Shown: one piece after another, positions 52,072-60,769 of the stretch
Layout of the letters: every line of letters begins with the position of its first letter
Numbering within the stretch: the stretch's first letter is position 1
From: Prochlorothrix hollandica PCC 9006 = CALU 1027
Lineage (GTDB): Bacteria > Cyanobacteriota > Cyanobacteriia > Prochlorotrichales > Prochlorotrichaceae
Reading direction: 5' to 3'
Assembly: GCF_000332315.1 (NCBI RefSeq)
Contig: NZ_KB235941.1
Coordinates: 572,684-636,683 of the forward strand
DNA length: 64,000 bases
Position numbers and translations under genes: made by a program
Notes under the pieces: model-generated
Seen by the model: the letters and a program-made list of their open reading frames with translations, nothing else
Told to the model about the DNA's origin: nothing
Database searches by the model: none

Positions 52072-55000
52072 CTAGGAGAGGATTTGTTTTAAGTATTGGC
52101 CCGTGTAGGATTGGGGAGTTGCGGCGACCTGTTCCGGGGTGCCCGTGGCCATGACCTGGCCCCCCCGATCGCCCCCCTCCGGTCCCAGATCAATAATCCA
52201 ATCGGCGCAGCGAATCACATCTAAATTGTGTTCGATCACCAACACCGAATTGCCCTTATCCACCAACCGTTGCACCACATCCAGCAACTTGTGGACATCA
52301 TAAAACGAGAGGCCCGTAGTGGGTTCATCGATGAGATAGAGGGTTTTGCCCGTGGCGCGGCGGGATAGCTCCGTGGCCAGCTTCACCCGCTGGGCTTCTC
52401 CCCCCGACAGGGTGGGGGCCGGTTGCCCCAGACGAATATAGCCCAGACCCACATCCACCAAGGTTTGCAACCGATTCGCCGCCTGGGGAATATTCTCAAA
52501 AAAGCGACAGGCTTCCTCCACCGTCATGGCCAAAACATCGGCGATCGACTGACCCTTGTATTTCACCTGCAAGGTTTCCCGGTTATAGCGGGCACCTTTA
52601 CAGACCTCGCATTGCACATAGACATCGGGCAGAAAATTCATCTCAATGACATTGACCCCCTGGCCACTGCAAGCCTCACAGCGCCCTCCCTTGACATTAA
52701 AGGAAAACTGCCCCGGTTTATAACCCCGGGCCTTGGCCTCCACGGTTTGGCAGAAGACCTCGCGGATGGGGTCAAAGGTGCCCGTATAGGTGGCGGCATT
52801 GGAGCGGGGAGTGCGACCAATGGGGGATTGATCAATGATGATCACCTTGTCGATCGCCGCCTTACCGTCGAGGGATTGGAGGTGGGGGGGAAAGGGGATT
52901 TTGTGGCCCAAATGGTGTTGCAGGGCGGGCAGCAATAATTCATTAACCAGGGTTGACTTGCCGGAGCCAGAGACCCCCGTCACGCAGACCAACGCCCCCA
53001 GGGGAATCTCCACCGTTAGGTTTTGCAAATTGTTGCGGGTGGCTCCGCCCAGAACCAGGGATCTGCCATTGCCCGATCGCCGCTGGGGGGGAGTTGGGAT
53101 CCGTTGTCGCCCCGACAGATAGGCTCCGGTGAGGGAATCCGGGGCATTGAGCAGCGTATCCAGGGAGCCTTGGGCCACGATCGCCCCCCCATGAACCCCC
53201 GCCCCTGGGCCAATGTCCACCAGGTAATCAGCGGCCCGGATCGTATCCTCGTCATGTTCCACCACAATCAAGGTGTTGCCCAGATCCCGCAGTCGGGTCA
53301 GGGTTTTGAGGAGGCGATCGTTGTCCCGTTGGTGTAGTCCGATGCTGGGTTCATCCAACACATAGAGCACCCCCGTCAGGCCAGAGCCGATTTGGGTGGC
53401 CAGACGGATGCGCTGGGCCTCCCCACCGGACAGGGTCATGGCGGTGCGATCGAGGGTCAGATAGTCCAACCCCACATCCAGGAGAAATTGGAGCCGCGAT
53501 CGAATTTCCCGCAACACCAGATCGGCAATGTGCATCTGGCGATCGCTTAAAAGGGGGGTACCGGGCGGGATCGGAGTGCCGGGATCCTCCCCTGGCTCCT
53601 GGCCCGTCAAGGCTTGCACCCGCTGGAGACAGTCCCGAATGGCGGCGCTGGTGAAATCGGTGATGGTGTAGGGACCCAGGTGGACGGCGAGGGCTTCTGG
53701 TTTCAGCCGCTTTCCCTGGCAGATCTCGCAGGTTTGCTGCACCAGGTATTTTTCCAGCTTTTGTTTATAGCTTTCGGAACTGCTTTCCCGATATTGCCGT
53801 TCCAAAATGGGCAGCACCCCCTCATAGTGGCCCACATAGGCTTTGCGGCCCCGGAAGCGGGAGTCGGTTTCGATGGGGATTGGCTCCGGCGATCCCTGTA
53901 AAATCACCTGCTGTTGCTGGGGTGTCAGGTTTTGCCAGAGGGTGCCCAACTCAAAGCCAAAGGCTTGGCCAACGCTATAGATCAGGGAAACATAGTAGGC
54001 ATCTTCCTTCTCGGACCAGGGGGCGATCGCGGCATAAACCGGCAAATCAGGGTCAGGAATCACCAAGTCTGGTGAAAAACAGCGCAAACTGCCAAGACCA
54101 TGGCAGTGGTCACAGGCTCCATAGGGGGAGTTAAAGGAAAACAACCGGGGGGACAGTTCCTCCATCACTGCCCCATGGTCGGGACAGGCGAAATTCTCGG
54201 AAAACACCAGTTCCGAGGGCAGGCTGGGGGTCTCGGCGGCGCTGGGGGCAGCATAGGGGGCGCTGGGTTCGGCGGCTTGGGGAGTGCCGGGGAAGGCAAT
54301 GACGGTGCCGCCCTGGGCGGGGGCGGTCTGGGTCTTGGGGGGGGCAACAATGTCAATGATGGCGATGCCGTCGGCCCGCTTGAGGCAGGTGGTGAGGGAG
54401 TCGTTGAGGCGTTCGGCGAGGTCGGCTTTTTTCACCAGCCGATCGACCACCACTTCAATGTGGTGATAGTGGTTTTTGTCCAGATCAATGGCATCCCCCA
54501 ACTCCCGCAATTCCCCATTGACCCGAACCCGCACAAACCCCTCGGCGGCTAGGGCCGATAGCAGTTTTTTATGGCTCCCTTTTTTACCCCGCACCACGGG
54601 GGCCAGGATTTGGAAGCGGGTGCCATCGGGCAGGGCCAGGACGCGATCGACCATTTGATCGATGGATTGGGGGGCGATGGAGCGTTGGCAGTGGGGGCAG
54701 CGGGGTTCCCCGGCCCGTCCAAACAGCAGCCGCAGGTAGTCGTAGATTTCGGTGACGGTGCCCACGGTGGAGCGGGGGTTGTGGGAGGTGGATTTTTGGT
54801 CGATGGAAATGGCGGGACTCAGCCCTTCGATCGCGTCCACATCGGGCTTATCCACCTGACCCAAAAACTGGCGAGCGTAGGCACTGAGGGATTCCACATA
54901 GCGCCGCTGTCCTTCGGCAAAGATGGTGTCGAAGGCGAGGGATGATTTGCCGGAGCCGGAGACTCCTGTGAAGACGATGAGGCGATCGCGGGGCAGTTCC

Positions 55001-55185
55001 AGATCCAAGTTCTTGAGGTTATGTTGCCGCGCTCCCCGAATGCGGATCTGGTTGCTGCTGGCCACCTGCTGGGCTAGGGCGGGACTGAGGGCGGGACTGA
55101 GGGCGGGACTGCCGCGATCGGGGGGCTGCTGGTTTTTTTTCGACCGGTTTTTTGAGGAGGGGGAGCGATCGCGGCGAGGAGGCAT
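52072..55185 (-). CDS. uvrA: UvrABC excinuclease subunit A
   Basis: 1037 residues, longer than the usual 940-970. The extra length comes from an N-terminal tail of about 45 residues (basic, with SPAL repeats) and a Pro/Ala-rich insert at about 300-345. Core features: Walker [15 protein letters not shown] (about 73-86) and [13 protein letters not shown] (about 735); two LSGGEAQR(I/V) signatures; zinc modules with CPHC..., CDHCHG and CEACSG...[10 protein letters not shown]; UvrB-binding region [14 protein letters not shown]. It detects DNA damage and loads UvrB in nucleotide excision repair. The start could lie inside the tail. Confidence 0.97.
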   Translation of the reverse strand: MPPRRDRSPSSKNRSKKNQQPPDRGSPALSPALSPALAQQVASSNQIRIRGARQHNLKNLDLELPRDRLIVFTGVSGSGKSSLAFDTIFAEGQRRYVESLSAYARQFLGQVDKPDVDAIEGLSPAISIDQKSTSHNPRSTVGTVTEIYDYLRLLFGRAGEPRCPHCQRSIAPQSIDQMVDRVLALPDGTRFQILAPVVRGKKGSHKKLLSALAAEGFVRVRVNGELRELGDAIDLDKNHYHHIEVVVDRLVKKADLAERLNDSLTTCLKRADGIAIIDIVAPPKTQTAPAQGGTVIAFPGTPQAAEPSAPYAAPSAAETPSLPSELVFSENFACPDHGAVMEELSPRLFSFNSPYGACDHCHGLGSLRCFSPDLVIPDPDLPVYAAIAPWSEKEDAYYVSLIYSVGQAFGFELGTLWQNLTPQQQQVILQGSPEPIPIETDSRFRGRKAYVGHYEGVLPILERQYRESSSESYKQKLEKYLVQQTCEICQGKRLKPEALAVHLGPYTITDFTSAAIRDCLQRVQALTGQEPGEDPGTPIPPGTPLLSDRQMHIADLVLREIRSRLQFLLDVGLDYLTLDRTAMTLSGGEAQRIRLATQIGSGLTGVLYVLDEPSIGLHQRDNDRLLKTLTRLRDLGNTLIVVEHDEDTIRAADYLVDIGPGAGVHGGAIVAQGSLDTLLNAPDSLTGAYLSGRQRIPTPPQRRSGNGRSLVLGGATRNNLQNLTVEIPLGALVCVTGVSGSGKSTLVNELLLPALQHHLGHKIPFPPHLQSLDGKAAIDKVIIIDQSPIGRTPRSNAATYTGTFDPIREVFCQTVEAKARGYKPGQFSFNVKGGRCEACSGQGVNVIEMNFLPDVYVQCEVCKGARYNRETLQVKYKGQSIADVLAMTVEEACRFFENIPQAANRLQTLVDVGLGYIRLGQPAPTLSGGEAQRVKLATELSRRATGKTLYLIDEPTTGLSFYDVHKLLDVVQRLVDKGNSVLVIEHNLDVIRCADWIIDLGPEGGDRGGQVMATGTPEQVAATPQSYTGQYLKQILS

Positions 55186-55280
55186 GGCAACAGGGGCGGG
55201 AGGGCGGGGTCAGGATGTCACGGCGGGGTGACCAAGATCCTTCCCAATGGTAGCGCCAAAAAAGGTTTCCGCTTATTCGG

Positions 55281-55425
55281 GTCGAGTACAACTCGACAAT
55301 CCCAGGCAATTCCCCTGGGAGAGCCGACTTGTAGTCGGCTGCGGGTCGAGTACAACTCGACAATCCCAGGCAATTCTCCTGGGAGAGCCGACTTGTAGTC
55401 GGCTGCGGGTCGAGTACAACTCGAC
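55281..55425 (+). repeat. Family C paired-palindrome repeat, locus 5 (2.5 units)
   Basis: GTCGAGTACAACTCGAC starts at 55281, 55345 and 55409 (64-bp period), alternating with AGCCGACTTGTAGTCGGCT. It sits between the uvrA start and the ychF stop, both on the minus strand, i.e. about 130 bp downstream of ychF. Confidence 0.95.
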
Positions 55426-55555
55426 AATCCCAGGCGGAGGTTATGCCTAGACGTAGTTTCTAGCGCTAATCTTTAGGTTTAATCCTTAGGACTAGCCATT
55501 GATTTGCCTCTACGGTACCACGTTGGCGCTGAATAGGGTTGCTGTACGGAGTGAC
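55426..55555. other. Short gap between repeat cluster and ychF
   Basis: About 130 bp with no gene; part of the 370-bp intergenic stretch. No T-tract terminator is seen for ychF on the minus strand. Confidence 0.3.
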
Positions 55556-56647
55556 CTACACGTTAAAGCGGAAGAGCATCACGTCCCCTTCCTGCACCAC
55601 GTAGTCTTTGCCCTCACTGCGCACTAGACCCTTTTCCTTGGCTCCCCCCAGGCTGCCACTGGTCACAAGGCTGTCATAGGCCACGGTTTCGGCCCGAATA
55701 AAGCCCCGCTCAAAGTCCGTGTGGATGACCCCGGCGGCTTGGGGGGCCGTCATGCCCTGGATGATCGTCCAGGCGCGGGTTTCCTTGGGTCCCGTGGTGA
55801 AATAGGTGCGCAGCCCCAACAGGGCATAGGTGGCCCGAATTAGGGATTGTAGTCCCCCTTCCGTCACCCCCAAGGACTCCAGGAAGTCGCTGCGTTCCTC
55901 CGCTGGCAGTTCCACCAGTTCCGCCTCCACCTGGGCCGACACCACCACCACTTGGGCATTTTCCTGGGCCGCTACCCCCCGCACCTGATCCACCCAGGCA
56001 TTGCCGCTGGCCAGTTCCTCTTCGCTGACATTGGCCACATAGATCAGGGGCTTGAGGGTGAGGAGATCCAGGGGCTTGATCAGGGCCACTTCCTCGGCGG
56101 TGAGGCTGATTTGGCGGGCAGATTGGCCCTCATTGAGGGTGGCGGTCATCTGTTCCAGCAGGGTCAGTTCCGTTTGGGCATCTTTGCTGGTGCGGGCCTG
56201 CTTGCGGATGCGCTCCATGCGCCGCTCGATTTGGGCCAAGTCCGCCAGAATCAGTTCCAGATTAATGATGTCAATGTCCCGCAGGGGGTCCACCGACCCG
56301 GACACATGGATGATGTCGTCGTTGTCGAAGCAGCGCACCACTTGGGCGATCGCGTCCACTTGGCGAATGTGGGATAAAAACTGATTGCCCAGTCCTTCCC
56401 CCTGGCTGGCCCCCTGCACCAGTCCAGCAATGTCCACAAATTCCACCCGCGTGGGCACGGTTTGCTCGGAGTTGGAAATAGCCGCCAGCACCTGGAGCCG
56501 AGGATCGGGGACCGCCACTACCCCGGTGTTGGGTTCGATGGTGCAGAAGGGAAAGTTAGCGGCTTGGGCCTGGGCATTGGCCACCAGGGCATTAAAGAGG
56601 GTGGATTTACCCACGTTGGGCAGTCCGACAATTCCGGCGGTGAGCAT
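55556..56647 (-). CDS. ychF: YchF/OLA1-type ribosome-binding ATPase
   Basis: 363 residues from the ATG at 56647, which gives the canonical MLTAGIVGLPNVGKSTLFNAL. G1 GLPNVGKS, G3 DIAGLVQGASQGEGLGNQFL and the altered G4 YVANVSEEE (NxxE instead of NKxD), which makes these GTPase relatives prefer ATP. A coiled-coil arm (RRMERIRKQARTSKDAQTEL) and the C-terminal TGS domain (LRTYFTTGPKETRAWTIIQGMTAPQAAGVIHTDFERGFIRAETV) complete it. It binds the ribosome and proteasome or peroxidases and is implicated in stress response in other bacteria. Confidence 0.96.
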   Translation of the reverse strand: MLTAGIVGLPNVGKSTLFNALVANAQAQAANFPFCTIEPNTGVVAVPDPRLQVLAAISNSEQTVPTRVEFVDIAGLVQGASQGEGLGNQFLSHIRQVDAIAQVVRCFDNDDIIHVSGSVDPLRDIDIINLELILADLAQIERRMERIRKQARTSKDAQTELTLLEQMTATLNEGQSARQISLTAEEVALIKPLDLLTLKPLIYVANVSEEELASGNAWVDQVRGVAAQENAQVVVVSAQVEAELVELPAEERSDFLESLGVTEGGLQSLIRATYALLGLRTYFTTGPKETRAWTIIQGMTAPQAAGVIHTDFERGFIRAETVAYDSLVTSGSLGGAKEKGLVRSEGKDYVVQEGDVMLFRFNV

Positions 56648-56873
56648 GGGGATGAGGGTCGATGTAGGGATAGGCGGGGAAAGCCCCAAGGGTCTACTGT
56701 ATCAGGTTTTTAGGGCAGCGGTTTTTAGGGCTGGGGGGGTGGGGGCAATGGCCGATCGCCGCCCCAAACCAGGGGATTAGGGTGCGGCCCAGGGGGACGG
56801 TTTGGCCTTGGATCGGGGCAAACCGGGGGCGATCGCCTTTACATTTGGTAACCAAAGGTAACAAAATGTTAAG

Positions 56874-56977
56874 TACAGCAACCCTAAATTCAGTTGTAGG
56901 CATCTCGATGGCTGAAACCCTTGGTGTGGTGTGTATCCTCTGGGCGCACACCACACGACCCATTGAGGATTGCTGTA
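56874..56977. mobile_element. MITE-like element, family A (TACAGCA termini), copy 3
   Basis: TACAGCAACCCTAAATTCAG at the left and GACCCATTGAGGATTGCTGTA at the right; inside GGTGTGGTGTGTATCCTC and GGGCGCACACCACACG pair. 104 bp, about 95 percent like copy 4 at 58422. Lies in the divergent gap between ychF and the DUF3122 gene. Confidence 0.85.
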
Positions 56978-57125
56978 TCCCCAAGGTTCAGTTAATTTAG
57001 TTAATTTTTTGGGTTCCCGCTTCAAGCGGGACAAGATTAGCGGAACAGTGGGACACTCCGCGCTCCCCTGTCCCGGCTTAAGTTGATACCCGATTTTTTG
57101 AAGCTGTTTTTACCCTAATACTGCC

Positions 57126-57749
57126 ATGATCCAGTTTTCCCCCCAGCGATCGCAGTCCCGATTTTGGCTTTGGCTCGGTGCCCTGGCGCTGATGCTGACC
57201 ACTGCCCTGGGTGCGCCGCCTCCGGCCCAGGCTTCGATCCAGGCGTATCCAGAGGGCGATCGCCAGATCCTCTATCGATCGCAGCAGAGTATTCGGGATG
57301 ACCGGGATCAGGCGTGGCAGGCAGTGTTTTTTAAGCGGATGACAGAGACGGAAACCACAGCCCTCCATCTGCGGTTGGTGGGGTTTCCGGGCATGGGCTA
57401 TCCGGCCCGCGCTCGATCGCTGCGGGTGGTGACGGGTCCGGAGCAGGAGTGGGAGTTCCCCAATGTCTCCCACCAGGAGGTCAATCTGACGGATAACGCG
57501 GGGCAATATGACTTAAACAGGTTTATGGCCGAGGAATCCCGGGATTTACCCCTGAAGCTCTATCTTTCCATCCGTAATAGTCGGTTTCCGGCGGTGCTGA
57601 CGGTGCCCCCCTATGTGGTGCAGGAGTGGCGACAGGTCACCCAGGCGTTTCCGGATCAGTTTCCCCAGTATGCGGCTCCTGCGGTGGAGTCGGATCAGCG
57701 CACGGCTACGGGTCATCAAGGGCACTATGAAAACCACTATCCTGTTTGA
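57126..57749 (+). CDS. DUF3122 exported protein
   Basis: 207 residues. Signal peptide about 1-37: basic QRSQSR, hydrophobic FWLWLGALALMLTTALG, cleavage near PAQA-SIQ. The body (SIQAYPEGDRQILYRSQQSIRDDRDQAWQAVFFKRM...LHLRLVGFPGMGYPARARSLRVVTGP....VNLTDNAGQYDLNRFMAEESRDLPLKLYLSI) matches DUF3122, a cyanobacterial family of exported beta-rich proteins without assigned function. The stop overlaps the next gene's start by 23 bp, so the two are translationally linked. Confidence 0.85.
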   Translation: MIQFSPQRSQSRFWLWLGALALMLTTALGAPPPAQASIQAYPEGDRQILYRSQQSIRDDRDQAWQAVFFKRMTETETTALHLRLVGFPGMGYPARARSLRVVTGPEQEWEFPNVSHQEVNLTDNAGQYDLNRFMAEESRDLPLKLYLSIRNSRFPAVLTVPPYVVQEWRQVTQAFPDQFPQYAAPAVESDQRTATGHQGHYENHYPV

Positions 57750-58383
57750 TCTGGATGGCACCCTGGCCAACACAGATCCCCTCCACTACCAAATTTGGGC
57801 GGAGTTGCTCCCGGAGTTGGGGCGGACCCTGACTCCAGATTTCTATCAACACCACATCAGTGGGCGACAAAATCGCTGTTTACTGGCGGATTTGTTTCCT
57901 GATTGGCCGCTGGCGGTGGTGGATCAGTTTGCCGATCGCAAGGAAGCACTGTTTCGGGAGAGGGCGGCGGCTAAGCTGGAACCGTTGCCCGGTCTGTTGC
58001 CGTTTTTGGACTGGATTAAGGGCCGGGGGCTGATCTGTGGGGTGGTGACCAATGCACCCCGGTTGAATGCCTTTTTTATGTTGGAAACCCTGGATTTGGT
58101 GCGGTGGTTCGATACGATCGTGATTGCAGAAGAGGCGGCGGCTCCTAAGCCGGATCCGGCTCCCTATTGTTGGGCGCTGGAGCGGTTGGGCCGGGGGGCG
58201 ACGACGGCGATCGCCTTTGAGGATTCTGCGCCGGGGATCCGATCGGCGACGGGGGCGGGGATCTATACGGTGGGCCTGACGACAACCCATGGGGCGGCGG
58301 ATCTGCGATCGGCGGGGGCGCGGGAGGTCTGTGCTGATTTTTCGGGGGTGTTGGGGTTGGAGGTGTTCCGAGATCGCGCTTAG
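57727..58383 (+). CDS. HAD family hydrolase (beta-phosphoglucomutase/phosphoglycolate phosphatase-like)
   Basis: 218 residues from the ATG at 57727, which overlaps the DUF3122 gene by 23 bp. Motif I FDLDGTLANTDPLH (nucleophile Asp8, acid/base Asp10), a helical C1 cap, motif II VTNAP, motif III PKPDPAPY (Lys), motif IV AFEDSAPGIRSATGAG (acidic pair). The sequence is closest in style to sugar-phosphate phosphatases and phosphomutases; a mutase would be typical of the Asp10-Gly-Thr pattern with C1 cap, but substrate cannot be fixed. Confidence 0.88.
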   Translation: MKTTILFDLDGTLANTDPLHYQIWAELLPELGRTLTPDFYQHHISGRQNRCLLADLFPDWPLAVVDQFADRKEALFRERAAAKLEPLPGLLPFLDWIKGRGLICGVVTNAPRLNAFFMLETLDLVRWFDTIVIAEEAAAPKPDPAPYCWALERLGRGATTAIAFEDSAPGIRSATGAGIYTVGLTTTHGAADLRSAGAREVCADFSGVLGLEVFRDRA

Positions 58384-58421
58384 GTCGGGGGCGATCGGGC
58401 TGTGATTCTCATCCCGTTGTT

Positions 58422-58525
58422 CTACAGCAACCCTAAATCAGTTGTAAGGATCTCGATGGCTGAAACCCTTGGTGTGGTGTGTATCCTCTGGGCGCACACC
58501 ACACGACCCATTTCGGACTGCTGTA
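58422..58525. mobile_element. MITE-like element, family A (TACAGCA termini), copy 4
   Basis: CTACAGCAACCCTAAATCAG at the left and CGGACTGCTGTA at the right, with the same inner GGTGTGGTGTGTATCC/GGGCGCACACCACACG palindrome as copy 3. 104 bp. Located 38 bp after the HAD gene; its hairpin may act as a transcriptional barrier. Confidence 0.85.
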
Positions 58526-58777
58526 ATCCCTAAGAGGGGTTATGGCGATCGCCATTACCCAACAGCATTCATTGCCCAACAGCATTCTTGGCGTGAAACG
58601 CTCACCGTCTGATGAGACAGGCCAAATCCGGTACACCGAACCAGCCCCAAAAACCAGAAACAGCCCCCGCCTCGGTTTCTCCATCAGGGACGATCGCGGC
58701 TTCATCCCTGGAATCCCCCCGCAGGGGAAGGTTTAGGGTACAGTAAGTTTAGGTTTCACGCTGACATTGAGAGACTC
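58526..58777. other. Intergenic region upstream of the Lon-N gene
   Basis: About 250 bp. It contains two ACCCAACAGCATTC-like direct repeats (about 58556-58585) and an A/T patch (GGTACAGTAAGTTTAGG) about 30-45 bp before the ATG that could hold a promoter. No gene seen. Confidence 0.4.
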
Positions 58778-59434
58778 ATGGCATCCCTGTTTTCAGACGT
58801 TTCGGTTCGGGAACTTCCCCTCTTCCCTCTCCCTGAAGTGGTGCTATTTCCAGAACACCCCTTACCCCTTCACATCTTCGAGTATCGTTACCGCATGATG
58901 ATGAACACCATTCTGGAGAGCGATCGCCGGTTTGGAGTTCTGCTCTTAGACCCAGAAACGAAAGGAATCGCCAAGGTGGGATGCTGTGCCGAAGTACTTC
59001 GTGTGCAGCGTTTACCCGACGATCGCCTCTATGTTTGGGCCAGGGGACAACAACGCTTTCGGGTTTTGGAATATACCCGCACCAAGCCCTACTCCGTGGG
59101 TTTAGTGGAATGGATCACAGACGAAACCCCAGACCAGGATCTTCACCCCCTGGCGGGGGATGTGGAGCGGCTGCTGCGGGACGTAGTGCATCTTTCCTCT
59201 AAAATTTCAGGAGAAGAGGTCAACTTGCCCGACAATCTGCCCACCATGCCCACGGAACTCTCCTATTGGGTGGCGAGCAACCTCAGTCGGGGCGTGCATG
59301 GGGAGCAGCAACATCTCCTAGAATTACAGGATACTGCCACCCGTTTAGAGCGAGAGATGGAAATCTTGACCTCCACCCGCAACTATCTGGCTGCCCGAGC
59401 CGCCCTCAAAGATACTCTGGGTTCCTCAGACTGA
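58778..59434 (+). CDS. Lon N-terminal (LON substrate-binding) domain protein
   Basis: 218 residues, covering the LON_substr_bdg domain alone: ELPLFPLPEVVLFPEHPLPLHIFEYRYRMMMNTILESDRRFGVLLLD......VGCCAEVLRVQRLPDDRLYVWARGQQRFRVLEY, followed by a helical bundle (about 120-200). It has no ATPase or protease domain, a common stand-alone form in cyanobacteria and plastids whose function is not well defined (possibly an adaptor for proteolysis). The AI-2E family gene begins 26 bp downstream, likely in one transcript. Confidence 0.9.
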   Translation: MASLFSDVSVRELPLFPLPEVVLFPEHPLPLHIFEYRYRMMMNTILESDRRFGVLLLDPETKGIAKVGCCAEVLRVQRLPDDRLYVWARGQQRFRVLEYTRTKPYSVGLVEWITDETPDQDLHPLAGDVERLLRDVVHLSSKISGEEVNLPDNLPTMPTELSYWVASNLSRGVHGEQQHLLELQDTATRLEREMEILTSTRNYLAARAALKDTLGSSD

Positions 59435-59459
59435 ATCCAATCCTATCTCCCCCCCTTAT

Positions 59460-60575
59460 ATGTCTGAGCAACGGTTCAGTATTTCCCTAGCAACCCTGCC
59501 GATCGTATTGATCACGGGGTTGAGCTTGGTGTTGTGTTGGCAATTGCGTCAACTGCTGCTCATTGTCATGATTGCCGTAGTAGTGGCTGCATCCCTGTCC
59601 CCCGTCGTCAATCGCTTCGATCGCCTGGGTCTGCCCCGATGGTTGGCTGTTTTGACGACCTACATTGGCTTAGTGTCCATCATTGTGGGCGTTGGCTTGG
59701 TCATCGGCCCTTCGGTGTCCCAGCAAATTGAACGCCTCATTCGCCAGCTTCCCACCTTTGCTGATATCCTGCGGGCCACCATTGAATATTGGGCCTTGCG
59801 CCTCAGTAATGCGCCCCCGGAACTGATCCGCCAATTCTTTGATTTACAATCCCTCACCGGCTGGCTCATTGGCTCCAGTCAGCAATTGCTGTTGCGTTCC
59901 TACGGCATCACCCGGGGCATCCTGGGGGGCGTGTTCAGCATCATCCTCAGTATTCTGATTTCCGGCTATATGGTGGCCGATAGCCAAACCCTGCTGCGGA
60001 GCCTGGTGCAACTGTTCCCGACTCCCTGGGACGATCGCCTTGCGGCCCAGGTGGTGCCCATGGCCAACCGCATGGGGGGCTATATTCGGGGACGGCTGTT
60101 GGTGTCGTTGATCCTGGGGGTGGCCACGACCCTGGGTCTCAGTTTTCTGGGCATGGGGGAATTTGCCTTGGGTTTAGGGGCGATCGCCGGGGTAACCAAC
60201 CTCATCCCCTTTATCGGTCCTATTCTTGGCTCCATTCCCGCCCTGATCGTGGCCCTCTCCCTGGGGGGCTGGACGGTGCTGTGGGTCTTGATTTTGTTCG
60301 TGATCATCCAAAACGTAGAAACCTATGTCCTCGATCCCCTGTTGGTGGGATCCTCCGTGGGGGTGCATCCCCTCTATCAATTGCTGTCGGTGTTGGGGGG
60401 AGTCCAGGTCTTGGGCATTATTGGAGCCTTGATTGTGCCCCCCTGGTTTGCGGGGGTGGCGGTGTTGGTGGAAAATCTCTATCTCCGACCGAAATTATTA
60501 GCAGAACGTCGCCATAGTCGCCTCTCCAGTTTGCCCCCCCCAGACGAAGACGCGATCGAAGTCATCCAACTCTAA
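59460..60575 (+). CDS. AI-2E transporter family permease
   Basis: 371 residues with seven or eight predicted helices: ISLATLPIVLITGLSLVLCW, LLLIVMIAVVVAASLSPVV, WLAVLTTYIGLVSIIVGVGLVIG, GVFSIILSILISGYMVAD, LLVSLILGVATTLGLSFLG, LGLGAIAGVTNLIPFIGPILGSIPALIVAL, VLWVLILFVIIQNVETYVLDPLLVG, GVQVLGIIGALIVPPWFAGVAVLVENL. NLIPFIGPILGSIPA and the V.NLE..V.DP..(V)G segment mark the AI-2E_transport family (formerly PerM/YdiK). Despite the name, most members are unproven as AI-2 exporters; some are Na+/H+ or Na+/Li+ antiporters. Substrate unknown. Confidence 0.9.
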   Translation: MSEQRFSISLATLPIVLITGLSLVLCWQLRQLLLIVMIAVVVAASLSPVVNRFDRLGLPRWLAVLTTYIGLVSIIVGVGLVIGPSVSQQIERLIRQLPTFADILRATIEYWALRLSNAPPELIRQFFDLQSLTGWLIGSSQQLLLRSYGITRGILGGVFSIILSILISGYMVADSQTLLRSLVQLFPTPWDDRLAAQVVPMANRMGGYIRGRLLVSLILGVATTLGLSFLGMGEFALGLGAIAGVTNLIPFIGPILGSIPALIVALSLGGWTVLWVLILFVIIQNVETYVLDPLLVGSSVGVHPLYQLLSVLGGVQVLGIIGALIVPPWFAGVAVLVENLYLRPKLLAERRHSRLSSLPPPDEDAIEVIQL

Positions 60576-60769
60576 GCATTCGGGCAAGGGGCAGCGTACC
60601 ATAAAGCCAACGGGATTCAGATCCCTGGAAACTTGATCCGGATTAAGGATTGGGATGGGGTGTAAAAGCTATCAATCCTTCATCAACGATCGACCTCCCA
60701 GTGATGCCGCCACAGTCGGTGGGTGGGGGTAGCATCTGGATTTTTTGCTGTTTAGTCGCTAGGGCTGCC

